DNA of 26,277 nucleotides. It comes from CAZTHL01 sp964613585 (lineage in GTDB: Bacteria; Pseudomonadota; Alphaproteobacteria; DSM-16000; Inquilinaceae). The translations under genes were made by a program, and so were the position numbers. A model generated the notes under the pieces. The model was not told the DNA's origin and ran no database searches. It saw only the letters and a program-made list of their open reading frames with translations. Shown piece by piece: positions 7,482 to 14,922 of this stretch; position 1 is the first letter of the stretch, and every line of letters starts with the position of its first letter. The stretch spans positions 1 through 26,277 of the forward strand of contig CAZTHL010000053.1 of NCBI GenBank assembly GCA_964613585.1, read 5' to 3'.

Positions 7482-8807
7482 TCAGGCGACGGGCTCGACC
7501 CGCAACATTGGCGCCGGCTCAGGCGTCAGGCTGGCATAGGCTTTGGCCGTCACCGGGGCCGGGCTTGCATCGGCAAGGCGGCAGGCGCGCACGATCAGGG
7601 CGACAGCCAGGATCAGCTCCAGCATCGCCAGGTCGCGGCCGACGCAGTTCCGGTGTCCGGCGCCGAACGGCATGAAGGCCCGCGGCGGCCGCCGGCCGTG
7701 GAAGCGCGCGGGGCAGAACCGCTCCGGCTCGGGCCAAAGGTCGGCCCGCCGATGCAGCAGCCAGGGCGTGACCATGACGGTGGTGCCCGGCCCCAGGGTC
7801 GCGCCGCCGATCTCGAGCCCGGTCCGTGCCTCGCGGCCCAGGGCCCAGACCGGAGGGAACAGGCGCAGCGTCTCCTCCACGGCGGCGCGGGTCCAGGGCA
7901 GCGCGCGGATATCGGGGGCGGCCGGCTCGCGCTCGCTCAGAACCGACCGCGCCTCGGCCCTCAGGCGCTCCTGGACATCAGGGTGGCAGGCGATCTGCCA
8001 GAGCGTGAAGGCCAGCGCATGGGCCGTGGTCTCCTGGCCGGCCAGATAGAGGGTGGTAGCCTCGTCGCGCAGATCCTGCTCGCTGAGAACGCCGGCCTCG
8101 TCGCGAGCGCGCATCAGGCGGCCCAGTAGATCGTCGCGATGCCCGGGGGCCGCCCGCCGGCGCGCGATCATGGTGTCAATGCGGCGGCCGACCAGCGCCA
8201 CCGCTTCCCGATAGGCGCGGCGTTGGCGGCTCGGAATCAGCTCGGGGTCGATAAGGGCCCAGAAGCGCCGGGCGATCCACCGCTCCAGGACGGTCAGGGC
8301 CTCGGTCATGTCGCGGTCCGGATCGCCGTCCTCGTCGCCGAACAGGGCGGCGATCGCGACCTCGCGGGCGAAGCGGCCCGACGCCTCCAGGACATCGACC
8401 GGGCGCCCAGCCGCCGCCGCGGTTTGGCCGTCCTGAACCAGCCGCCCGGCGGCGCACACAATCGCCGGCGCGTAAGCCTCCACCGCGCGCGGCGTCAGCA
8501 GTGGCTGCACCAGAGCACGGTGCCGCCGCCAGTGCTCGCCCTCTCCGGTCAGCAGGCCGCGGCCGAAGGCGTCACCGAGCTTGCGGTAGAAGCGGTTCTT
8601 GGCGACCTGCTCCTCCGAGCAGCGCAGCAGCGCGCGCGCCGCCTCCGGATCGCCGAGCTGCACGATCCGCACGGGTCCGACCCGCGCGGTGGCGATATCA
8701 CCGTCGCGCGCATGCAGCGCCGCGAAGGCGAGGTGGGGATCACGCCGGACAGCCGGCAGAATGCCGATCACGGGCCAGCGTGTTAGCGCGGTGGCCGAGC
8801 GCGCCAT
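7482..8807 (-). CDS. Cytochrome P450
   Basis: Heme-thiolate monooxygenase of 441 residues, soluble, with no N-terminal anchor. Visible are the helix-C HWRRHR heme-propionate motif (about 92-97), the I-helix oxygen-activation motif AGQETT (256-261), the K-helix ExxR as ETLR (312-315), the PERF segment (361-364) and the heme loop FGAGHRNCVG (381-390) with Cys388 as thiolate ligand, so every core element is intact. The ATG has GGGAG 7 bases upstream. It lies about 150 bases downstream of grpE on the same strand and converges on the asparagine-synthase-like gene with a 52-base gap. No ferredoxin or reductase gene is in the window, so electrons must come from elsewhere. The style (AGQETT, PERF, acidic ExxR helix) resembles the fatty-acid or xenobiotic-type P450s. 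Substrate is unknown. Confidence 0.95.
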   Translation of the reverse strand: MARSATALTRWPVIGILPAVRRDPHLAFAALHARDGDIATARVGPVRIVQLGDPEAARALLRCSEEQVAKNRFYRKLGDAFGRGLLTGEGEHWRRHRALVQPLLTPRAVEAYAPAIVCAAGRLVQDGQTAAAAGRPVDVLEASGRFAREVAIAALFGDEDGDPDRDMTEALTVLERWIARRFWALIDPELIPSRQRRAYREAVALVGRRIDTMIARRRAAPGHRDDLLGRLMRARDEAGVLSEQDLRDEATTLYLAGQETTAHALAFTLWQIACHPDVQERLRAEARSVLSEREPAAPDIRALPWTRAAVEETLRLFPPVWALGREARTGLEIGGATLGPGTTVMVTPWLLHRRADLWPEPERFCPARFHGRRPPRAFMPFGAGHRNCVGRDLAMLELILAVALIVRACRLADASPAPVTAKAYASLTPEPAPMLRVEPVA

Positions 8808-8926
8808 GGCCGGGCTCCCTGCACTGGCGCCCCGCCCCGGTCATCGGCGCCGGGGCAAGGGAGCAGCCGAGACGCCAATGTTGCACAAGGCTGCATGGCT
8901 GTCGCCGCCCGGCGCCGAACTTGGAC

Positions 8927-8946
8927 AAAAAGGAGGTTAACCCGCC
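8927..8946 (-). terminator. Weak candidate terminator after grpE
   Basis: Read on the minus strand, GGCGG-GTTAA-CCTCC is followed directly by TTTTT, starting 8 bases after the grpE stop. The stem has only five pairs with one mismatch, so it may let transcription through into the P450 gene. Confidence 0.3.
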
Positions 8947-8954
8947 TGCCCGGG

Positions 8955-9620
8955 TCACGCCGTGGTGTCGACCCGCTGCGCGGATTCGTCGGGCTGCGGG
9001 GCAGGCCCCTTGGCCACGCCGACCATGGCCGGCCGCAGCAGGCGGTCGTTGAGCACATAGCCGGCCTGCATGACCTGAGCCACGGTGCCCGGCGGATGCT
9101 CGGCCGATGGCATCTCGAACATGGCCTGGTGGTAATGAGGGTCGAACTTCTCACCAAGCGGCTCGATCTTAGTGATCCCGTGCTTGGCGAAGGCCTCCAG
9201 GAGCTGCTGCTCGGTCATCGCCACGCCGACCCTCAGCTGCCGCGCCACCTCATTGCCGCCGATCTGGTCCTCCGGCGCCGCCTGCAGCGCCCGAGCCAGG
9301 TTGTCGGCGACCTCAAGCAGGTCCTTGGCGAAGCCTGCCGTAGCGTATTTCAGCGCCTCCTGCTTGTCGCGCTCGGCGCGACGGCGTACGTTCTCGGCCT
9401 CGGCCATGGCCCGCAGAGCCTGATCACGCAGCTTGGCGTTGTCCTCACGCAACTGCTCCAGTTCGCCCTGCGGAAACGGGATCAGCTCCTCGTCGGAGGC
9501 CTGGACCTGATCGGCCGGCCCGGCACCGTCGCTCGCCGGTGCCGCGGCGGCCGGCTCCGCCTCCGGCGCCGCCCCGGCCGAGGGCTGATTGCTCTCCGAG
9601 TGCTTCTTGTCCTCGCTCAT
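8955..9620 (-). CDS. grpE: Nucleotide exchange factor GrpE
   Basis: Homodimeric co-chaperone that releases ADP from DnaK. 221 residues: an acidic, Ala/Pro-rich disordered N-terminus (1-48), a long coiled coil (about 50-100, ending in RRRAERDKQEALKYA), the helical bundle FAKDLLEVADNLARAL, and the C-terminal beta-wing with the family signature FDPHYHQAMFEMP...GTVAQVMQAGYVLNDRLLRPA. The length is normal for alphaproteobacteria. The start codon shares ATGA with the hrcA stop, so translation is coupled to hrcA and it should follow HrcA-operon or heat-shock control. dnaK and dnaJ are not in this window. Confidence 0.97.
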   Translation of the reverse strand: MSEDKKHSESNQPSAGAAPEAEPAAAAPASDGAGPADQVQASDEELIPFPQGELEQLREDNAKLRDQALRAMAEAENVRRRAERDKQEALKYATAGFAKDLLEVADNLARALQAAPEDQIGGNEVARQLRVGVAMTEQQLLEAFAKHGITKIEPLGEKFDPHYHQAMFEMPSAEHPPGTVAQVMQAGYVLNDRLLRPAMVGVAKGPAPQPDESAQRVDTTA

Positions 9621-10714
9621 GCTGCCTCAGTATCGCCTTGCTTGTTCCAGAGAAGCCGGCCGACCACCTTCGCGGTATAGTCGACCATCGGAATGATGCG
9701 AGCGTAGTTGAGGCGGGTCGGCCCAATGACGCCGACGGCGCCGATCACCTGCTCGCGGGAGTCCCGATAGGGCGCGATGATCATCGAGCAGCCGGTATGC
9801 CGGAACAGCGTGTTCTCCGCCCCGATGAAGATTTGCACGCCGTCGGCGCAGGCCGCCGCGTCAAGCATGCGCAGCATGGACTCCTTGGTCTCGAGCGCGT
9901 CAAACAGATTGCGGATGCGCTCCAGATCCTCGATCGCCGTCACATCGCTCAGCAGGCGCGACTGACCCTTGACGATCAGCGTGCCGCTCGAGCCGCCGGC
10001 CCATGTGGCAAGGCCCGCTGCGACCACCTTTGCGGCGATGGTGTCAAGCTGGCTGCGCTGGGCGTCAATCTCGGTGACGATCTCCGCCTTGGCCTCGCCA
10101 ATGGTCCGCCCGATGATCCGCGCATTGAGAAAGTTCGTGGCATGGACCAGCGTCGAGCCCGGCAGGCCGACCGGGACCTCGATGACCCGGTTCTCGACCA
10201 CCCCGTCCTCGCTGACCAGGACCACCAGGGCCCGTCCGGGCGAAAGATTGACGAACTCGATGTGCTTGAGCGGCCGGTCGCTCTTCGGCCCGGCGACCAG
10301 CCCGGCGCAATGTGACAGTCCGGACAGGACGCTCGTCGCCTCCTCGAGGACGTCGGCGATCCCACGGCCGGCCGCCGCGCACTTGGCCTCGATGTTGCGC
10401 CGCTCCTCCTCGCTGATGTCGCCGATCTCCAGCAGGCCGTCGACGAACAGCCGCAAGCCGAGATCCGTCGGCAGGCGGCCGGCGGAGGTGTGGGGCGCGT
10501 AAAGCAGCCCGGAATCCTCGAGGTCGGCCATGACGTTGCGAATCGTCGCCGGCGACAGGTCGAGACCGAGCCGACGGGACAGCGTGCGCGAGCCAATGGG
10601 CTCCCCGGTGTCCAGGTAGGCGTCGACGATCTGTTTGAAGATCTCGCGTGAGCGCTCGTTCAGCTGGGCGACCATTTGCCGAGGCGGCTGCGACATCCCG
10701 ACGATGGGTTGCAT
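9617..10714 (-). CDS. hrcA: Heat-inducible transcription repressor HrcA
   Basis: Represses class I heat-shock genes (typically groESL) by binding CIRCE inverted repeats; its activity depends on GroEL. 365 residues: N-terminal winged helix with LNERSREIFKQIVDAYL, GEPIGSRTLSRR and LSPATIRNVMADLEDSGLL (about 18-71), then HTSAGRLPTDLGLRLFVDGLL, a GAF-like central domain and the dimerisation region ending in GPTRLNYARIIPMVDYTAKVV. In-frame ATG codons occur at 10714, 10696 and 10675. The outermost is given, but the candidate promoter would leave it only a very short leader, so 10696 is a real alternative. Its stop overlaps the grpE start. No CIRCE element is visible in its own upstream region. Confidence 0.96.
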   Translation of the reverse strand: MQPIVGMSQPPRQMVAQLNERSREIFKQIVDAYLDTGEPIGSRTLSRRLGLDLSPATIRNVMADLEDSGLLYAPHTSAGRLPTDLGLRLFVDGLLEIGDISEEERRNIEAKCAAAGRGIADVLEEATSVLSGLSHCAGLVAGPKSDRPLKHIEFVNLSPGRALVVLVSEDGVVENRVIEVPVGLPGSTLVHATNFLNARIIGRTIGEAKAEIVTEIDAQRSQLDTIAAKVVAAGLATWAGGSSGTLIVKGQSRLLSDVTAIEDLERIRNLFDALETKESMLRMLDAAACADGVQIFIGAENTLFRHTGCSMIIAPYRDSREQVIGAVGVIGPTRLNYARIIPMVDYTAKVVGRLLWNKQGDTEAA

Positions 10715-10737
10715 GGACAGAATACCGTTCGTCTATG
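10709..10737 (+). promoter_or_regulatory. Candidate promoter for rph
   Basis: TTGCAT (10709-10714), a 17-base spacer, TCTATG (10732-10737). Transcription would start near 10744, leaving a leader of about 87 bases before the rph ATG. It overlaps the oppositely oriented hrcA promoter. Confidence 0.4.
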
Positions 10738-10762
10738 TAAGCTGGACTATCGGGGCCCGCAA
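10734..10762 (-). promoter_or_regulatory. Candidate promoter for hrcA-grpE
   Basis: On the minus strand, TTGCGG (10762-10757), a 17-base spacer, then TACATA (10739-10734). The predicted transcript start is near 10727, just upstream of the hrcA start codons. It is of housekeeping-sigma type; I see no convincing sigma-32 (CTTG...CCCCAT-like) match. Confidence 0.4.
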
Positions 10763-10830
10763 CGAGGTCCGCCGGCCCGGCTTGCCCGCGCCACGTCCCG
10801 CCCCTCTCCGGCCCCAGTCAGGCATCATCC

Positions 10831-11571
10831 ATGTCCATACCCGAGTTTGCGCGCGGCTCCGGCCGGTCGGCCGACCAAATGCGGCCCGTCACCCTGGAGC
10901 CCTTCGTCAACAAATATGCCGAAGGCTCTTGTCTTGCAAAGTTCGGCGACACCCACGTGCTGTGCACCGCCACCGTGGAGGATCGCGTTCCGAGCTGGAT
11001 GAAGGGCCGGGGCCGCGGCTGGGTGACGGCCGAGTACGGCATGCTGCCCCGGGCCACCAACGAGCGGGGCGACCGGGAGGCGGCCCGCGGCCGCCAGTCC
11101 GGGCGGACGCAGGAGATCCAGCGCCTGATCGGCCGAAGCCTGCGTGCCGTGGTCGACCCGGCCGCGCTTGGCGAGCTTCAGGTGAAGGTCGACTGCGACG
11201 TGATCCAGGCCGACGGCGGCACACGCACCGCCGCGGTCACCGGCGGCTATCTGGCGCTTCATTTGGCCTGCCGGCATCTCGTGGAGATCCGCGCGATCAA
11301 GGCTCTGCCGCTGGTCGATCATGTGGCCGCGGTGTCCTGCGGGCTGGTGCGAGGGCAGCCACTGCTCGACCTCGACTATTCCGAGGACTCCGCAGCCCAG
11401 GTCGACGCCAACTTCGTGCTGACCGGCTCGGGCGGCGTCGTCGAAATGCAGTGTACCGCCGAGGACAACCCCTTCGATGAAGCCGAGTTCGCGGCGCTGC
11501 TCCTCCTGGCTCGCGCCGGCATCGCCCGGCTGGTGGCGGTGCAGCGCGAGGTGATCGCCGCGACCGCGTGA
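10831..11571 (+). CDS. rph: Ribonuclease PH
   Basis: Phosphorolytic 3'-5' exoribonuclease that trims tRNA precursors and structured RNAs, working as a hexameric ring in the cytosol. 246 residues. Diagnostic blocks are RSADQMRPV, VNKYAEGSCLAKFGDTHVLCTATVE, the RGWVTAEYGMLPRAT segment, REAARGRQSGRTQEIQRLIG (RNA and phosphate binding) and VDCDVIQADGGTRTAAVTGG with the catalytic Asp residues. Length and C-terminus are normal, so this is not the truncated form known from E. coli K-12. The start is divergent from hrcA across a 116-base promoter region. The gene usually found next in alphaproteobacteria, rdgB, is absent here; instead a convergent dehydrogenase gene follows after 2 bases. Confidence 0.97.
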   Translation: MSIPEFARGSGRSADQMRPVTLEPFVNKYAEGSCLAKFGDTHVLCTATVEDRVPSWMKGRGRGWVTAEYGMLPRATNERGDREAARGRQSGRTQEIQRLIGRSLRAVVDPAALGELQVKVDCDVIQADGGTRTAAVTGGYLALHLACRHLVEIRAIKALPLVDHVAAVSCGLVRGQPLLDLDYSEDSAAQVDANFVLTGSGGVVEMQCTAEDNPFDEAEFAALLLLARAGIARLVAVQREVIAATA

Positions 11572-11573
11572 GG

Positions 11574-12452
11574 CTACCGTATGGTCCCCGCGTCGCGCAG
11601 ACGCCGGATCAGGCTCGACGTGTCCCAGCGACCGCCACCCCTTGCCTGGATGTCGGCATAGAACTGGTCGACCAGGGCCGTCACCGGCAGCCGGGCGCCG
11701 TTGCCCCGCGCCTCCTCGAGGACGATCGCCAGGTCCTTGCGCATCCAGTCGACAGCGAAGCCGAAGTCGAAGGAATCGCGCAGCATGGTGGGACCGCGAT
11801 GGTCCATCTGCCAGCTCTGCGCCGCACCCTTGCCGATCACCTCCAGCACCCGCTCGCCGTCGAGCCCGGCGCGCTCAGAGAAGGCAAGCGCCTCTGAAAG
11901 CCCCTGCAGCAGCCCGGCGATGGTGATCTGGTTGACCATCTTGGTGAGTTGGCCGGCTCCGGCCGGTCCCATGAGCGTGACCGCGCGCGCGTAATGGCCG
12001 ATCACCGGGGCTGCCCGCTCGAAGGCGTCCGCCTCGCCGCCGGCCATGACCGTGAGAGCTCCCGCCTCCGCGCCGGCCTGCCCTCCGGAGACCGGCGCGT
12101 CGAGCACGCCGACGCCGCCCGCGGCGGCACGGTGCGCCAACTCGCGCGCCAGGCGGGCGGACGCGGTGGTATGGTCCACGAGCAGGCTGCCCGGAGCGAG
12201 GCCGGCGAGCACGCCGTCGGTGCCATGGACGACGCTGCGCACGTCATCGTCGTTGCCGACGCAGATGAAGGCGATGTCTGCCGCCGTGGCGGCCGCGGCC
12301 GGCGTCGCCGCCACCTGCCCCGGATGACGTGCCGCCCAGGCTTCGGCCCGGGCCGCGGTGCGATTGAACACCGAGACCTCATGGCCGGCCGCGGCCAGGT
12401 GACCGGCCATGGGGGCGCCCATGACACCGAGGCCGATGAACGCGAGCTTCAT
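11574..12452 (-). CDS. NAD(P)-dependent beta-hydroxyacid dehydrogenase (3-hydroxyisobutyrate dehydrogenase / tartronate semialdehyde reductase family)
   Basis: 292 residues. A Rossmann NAD(P) site, IGLGVMGAPMAGHL (about 6-19), is followed by FNRT, which favours NADP over NAD. Then come DHTTAS (93-98), the substrate loop DAPVSGG (118-124), catalytic Lys171 in GAGQLTKMVNQ and a C-terminal KDL helix (239-241). These are the family signatures in the usual order. Family members oxidise 3-hydroxyisobutyrate (valine breakdown) or reduce tartronate semialdehyde or succinic semialdehyde; sequence alone does not separate them here. GGGAGG lies a few bases before the ATG at 12452. The gene is convergent with rph and divergent from the 3-hydroxybutyryl-CoA dehydrogenase gene, with no valine-pathway genes next to it. 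Confidence 0.93.
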   Translation of the reverse strand: MKLAFIGLGVMGAPMAGHLAAAGHEVSVFNRTAARAEAWAARHPGQVAATPAAAATAADIAFICVGNDDDVRSVVHGTDGVLAGLAPGSLLVDHTTASARLARELAHRAAAGGVGVLDAPVSGGQAGAEAGALTVMAGGEADAFERAAPVIGHYARAVTLMGPAGAGQLTKMVNQITIAGLLQGLSEALAFSERAGLDGERVLEVIGKGAAQSWQMDHRGPTMLRDSFDFGFAVDWMRKDLAIVLEEARGNGARLPVTALVDQFYADIQARGGGRWDTSSLIRRLRDAGTIR

Positions 12453-12753
12453 GGGGACACCTCCCTCTCGGACAGTCGCGGCACGGCTGCGCGTCCCGCA
12501 CGGCGGCCGCGCCCGGCCTCCGCGGTGCCGCCCTCGCCGCAGATTGACAGCGTCGATGGCGGGCTCCTAAGCTTCCGGTCATGGTGCAGCGTTCCTTACG
12601 ACCAGCCGCTCCCGATGACCCGGCGCGATTGTCCAATCCTGCCACCGTGACCCGCTCCGGGTCGACCTTCCAGCACGCGACGCCGACGCCCGGGACACCG
12701 CCTCGACGTTTCCGGTCGGCTGCGAGCGAGGGCGGCTGGACGGGGCTTCTGGC
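12453..12753. other. Divergent intergenic region with candidate promoter and a tiny unverified ORF
   Basis: 301 bases between two divergent dehydrogenase genes. A promoter-like pair for the rightward gene lies at 12544-12573. A 58-codon open frame (ATG 12581, stop 12755-12757) ends in an ATGA overlap with the rightward gene. It has no ribosome site, and its Pro/Arg/Ser/Thr-rich translation looks like unconstrained high-GC sequence, so it is not called as a gene. Confidence 0.5.
12544..12573 (+). promoter_or_regulatory. Candidate promoter for 3-hydroxybutyryl-CoA dehydrogenase gene
   Basis: A consensus TTGACA (12544-12549), an 18-base spacer and TAAGCT (12568-12573). The -35 box is perfect, the -10 box mediocre. 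Transcription would begin near 12580, about 170 bases before the dehydrogenase ATG. Confidence 0.4.
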
Positions 12754-13626
12754 ATGATTGAGAAGGTCGGCGTCATCGGTGCCGGCCAGATGGGCACCGG
12801 CATCACCCAGGTGTTCGCGGTCGCCGGCTTCGACGTACACCTCCTCGACAGGGATCAAACGGCGCTGGAGCGCGCGCTCGGGGAGGTGCGCGCCCACCTC
12901 GACCGTCAGGTGACCCGCCGCCGACTGACCGATGCGGAGCGCGCGGCAGCGCTGGCGCGGATCACCATCGGGCAGGACTTCGCCGAAGTTCATGATTGCG
13001 GCCTGGTGATCGAGGCGGCCACCGAGGACGAGGCTGTCAAGCGGTCCATCTTCAAGTGCCTGCTCCCGCATCTGAGCCCGGACGCGCTCCTGGCGAGCAA
13101 CACCTCGTCGATCCCGATAACCCGGCTCGCCGCGATGACCGACCGGCCGGAGCGCTTCATCGGCATGCACTTCATGAATCCGGTGCCGAAGATGCAGCTG
13201 GTGGAGATCATCCGCGGCATCGCCACCGGGGATCCGGCCTATCGGATGGCCCGGGACATCGTCCTGCGCCTCGGCAAGACGCCAGCGGTGGCGGAGGATT
13301 TCCCGGCCTTCATGGTCAACCGGATCCTCCTGCCGATGATCAACGAGGCGGTGTACACCCTGTACGAAGGAGTGGGCTCCGTCGAGGCCATCGACGTGGC
13401 CATGCGGCTCGGAGCCAACCATCCCATGGGACCGCTCCAGCTCGCCGACTTCATCGGGCTCGACACCTGCCTCGGCGTAATGAATGTTCTTTACGAAGGC
13501 CTCGCCGACAGCAAGTACCGGCCGTGCCCGCTCCTCGTGAAGTACGTTGAGGCCGGCTGGCTCGGCCGGAAGACCGGCCGGGGCTTCTACGATTACTCGG
13601 GCGACACGCCGATCCCGACCCGGTGA
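12754..13626 (+). CDS. 3-hydroxybutyryl-CoA dehydrogenase
   Basis: Interconverts 3-hydroxybutyryl-CoA and acetoacetyl-CoA with NAD(P)H, in short-chain acyl-CoA, polyhydroxybutyrate or aromatic-compound metabolism. It is a 290-residue stand-alone enzyme of the HbdA/PaaH type. The dinucleotide loop is VGVIGAGQMGTGI (5-17). Catalytic residues can be placed by spacing from the known human enzyme: Ser118 in SNTSS, His139 in GMHFMNPVP, Glu151 in VEII and Asn189 in FMVNR. The C-terminal domain has NHPMGPLQLADFIGLD and ends at TGRGFYDYSG. The ATG at 12754 is preceded by a G-rich but weak ribosome site. No etfAB, thiolase or crotonase gene is adjacent. The family is certain; the pathway is not. Confidence 0.95.
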   Translation: MIEKVGVIGAGQMGTGITQVFAVAGFDVHLLDRDQTALERALGEVRAHLDRQVTRRRLTDAERAAALARITIGQDFAEVHDCGLVIEAATEDEAVKRSIFKCLLPHLSPDALLASNTSSIPITRLAAMTDRPERFIGMHFMNPVPKMQLVEIIRGIATGDPAYRMARDIVLRLGKTPAVAEDFPAFMVNRILLPMINEAVYTLYEGVGSVEAIDVAMRLGANHPMGPLQLADFIGLDTCLGVMNVLYEGLADSKYRPCPLLVKYVEAGWLGRKTGRGFYDYSGDTPIPTR

Positions 13627-13664
13627 GCCTGCGGTCACCGGGTCGGAGCGCCAGGGCTTGACCG

Positions 13665-14033
13665 TCAGTGCAGCGTCAGCTGACCCTCATCGGCGCAGCT
13701 GGGGGGCGGCTCGGGATGCTTCAGCAGTCCCTCGAGCAGCTCGAAGCACTCCGGGCGCATCTCCCGGAAGCGCATGGCGACGATGCCGGTGCCCGCCTCA
13801 ACCCGAATGATTTCCGCCTCGAAGCCGTACAGGTTCCTGTCGGACCGAAGCCCGAGCTGGCCCGACAGCACTTGGCCCTTGCGGGGCGGCCGGCCATGCC
13901 GGCTGCGATCGATAACCGCCAGTCCACCGAGCGACCAGTCGCGAACCATGAAGTCAAGACCGGTCAACCGAACCATGAGGCGCGGCTCGCAACGCCGCTG
14001 GTCGCGTCGGCGCTCCGTGAAGGGTAGAACCAT
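13665..14033 (-). CDS. PilZ-domain protein (probable cyclic-di-GMP receptor)
   Basis: A single-domain 122-residue PilZ protein. Both c-di-GMP contact motifs are present: RxxxR as RCEPR (14-18) and (D/N)xSxxG as DWSLGG (32-37), followed by the beta-barrel strands ending in GIVAMRFREM. This suggests it really binds the second messenger rather than being a degenerate PilZ. The ATG at 14033 has AGGAG at an 8-base spacing. There is no output domain, so it must signal by protein-protein contact, for example with motility or polysaccharide machinery. It converges with the 3-hydroxybutyryl-CoA dehydrogenase gene (38-base gap). Its upstream neighbour is tlpA on the same strand, about 256 bases away. 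Confidence 0.88.
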   Translation of the reverse strand: MVLPFTERRRDQRRCEPRLMVRLTGLDFMVRDWSLGGLAVIDRSRHGRPPRKGQVLSGQLGLRSDRNLYGFEAEIIRVEAGTGIVAMRFREMRPECFELLEGLLKHPEPPPSCADEGQLTLH

Positions 14034-14289
14034 GGGGTACGCTCCTGACGGCTATGGGCGCCGATATCAATGGCGGGAAAAGCTGAATGCGCGGTAAACC
14101 GTCGATCAGTGGCAACGACCATCGCGTCATCGGCAGCAGATTCCCTTCACGGCGGGCGGCGGTGCGCGGCTCTCCCGGACCGGGTAGGGAGCCCCCCTGC
14201 GGCGCCCTTTCCGGCCCGGGGTCGTGTGCGCGGCGACACCAGGATCGGCCGGCCCATGCATGCGCCACACGGCGAACGAGCGTGCCGTG

Positions 14290-14883
14290 TCAGGCCGGGG
14301 CCTCCCCGGCGGCCTCGACAAAGTGCCGGATCAGCGCCTTCGCCTCGTCGCTGTCCCACTCCGCCGGACCGGCGAGGCGGCCGACCCAGCGTCCGCCCGG
14401 ATCGATCAGCACGGTGGTCGGCAGGCCGAGAATCTCGAAGCCGCGCGGCGCCGACCCCAGAGGATCGACATAGGTCGCCAAATGCTCAAGGCCGTGCCGC
14501 TGGAAGAAGGGCTCCACGGCCGCAACGCCGCCCCGGTCAATCGAGATCGCCACGACCTCGAAGTCCTCGCCGCCGAGGGCCGCCTGCAGACGGTCGAGGG
14601 ACGGCATCTCCTCGACGCAGGGCGCACACCATGTCGCCCAGAAGTTGACCAGGATCAAACGCCCGACGAAATCCCCCTGGAGGGTCAGCTCGGCCCCGTC
14701 CGCGCCGGCGAAGCGCGTCGCGGGCGCAGGCGCCGGCTCGAGCAGCTCGAAGCCGGCCATCTCACCGTCGAGCGGCGGCTGCGGTCCCGCCTCGCCGCCG
14801 TCGCGCCCCATCAGGAGATGGCCTGCCCCGACGCCGACCGCCGCCACGATCACCACTGCTGCCGCGTAGAGCGCATACTTCAA
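14290..14883 (-). CDS. TlpA-like membrane-anchored thiol:disulfide oxidoreductase
   Basis: Periplasmic thioredoxin-fold reductant, anchored by an N-terminal helix. 197 residues from a TTG start at 14883, chosen because GGAGG lies 9 bases upstream and the encoded protein then opens with KYALYAAAVVIVAAVGVGAG, an uncleaved anchor (about 2-23). A linker leads into the redoxin domain with LILVNFWATWCAPCVEEMPS (CAPC at 86-89) and the cis-Pro loop LGLPTTVLID (Pro155). Members act in cytochrome c / cytochrome oxidase maturation. The frame stays open far upstream, antisense to argH, but that extension is a shadow. It is divergent from argH with only 39 bases between start codons, a common alphaproteobacterial arrangement. 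Confidence 0.93.
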   Translation of the reverse strand: MKYALYAAAVVIVAAVGVGAGHLLMGRDGGEAGPQPPLDGEMAGFELLEPAPAPATRFAGADGAELTLQGDFVGRLILVNFWATWCAPCVEEMPSLDRLQAALGGEDFEVVAISIDRGGVAAVEPFFQRHGLEHLATYVDPLGSAPRGFEILGLPTTVLIDPGGRWVGRLAGPAEWDSDEAKALIRHFVEAAGEAPA

Positions 14884-14922
14884 TGTTGCAATCCTCCGAC
14901 ATGCGCGCGACAAGCCCTGGTC

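Noticed and set aside
8927..8936. Very strong Shine-Dalgarno-like AAAAAGGAGG on the plus strand
   Set aside because: No plausible plus-strand gene follows; it is antisense to the end of grpE and better read as part of a weak terminator on the minus strand.
12379..13638. 419-codon minus-strand frame opposite the 3-hydroxybutyryl-CoA dehydrogenase gene
   Set aside because: Its His/Asp/Arg/Gln-rich translation has no family resemblance; the plus frame carries all catalytic residues.
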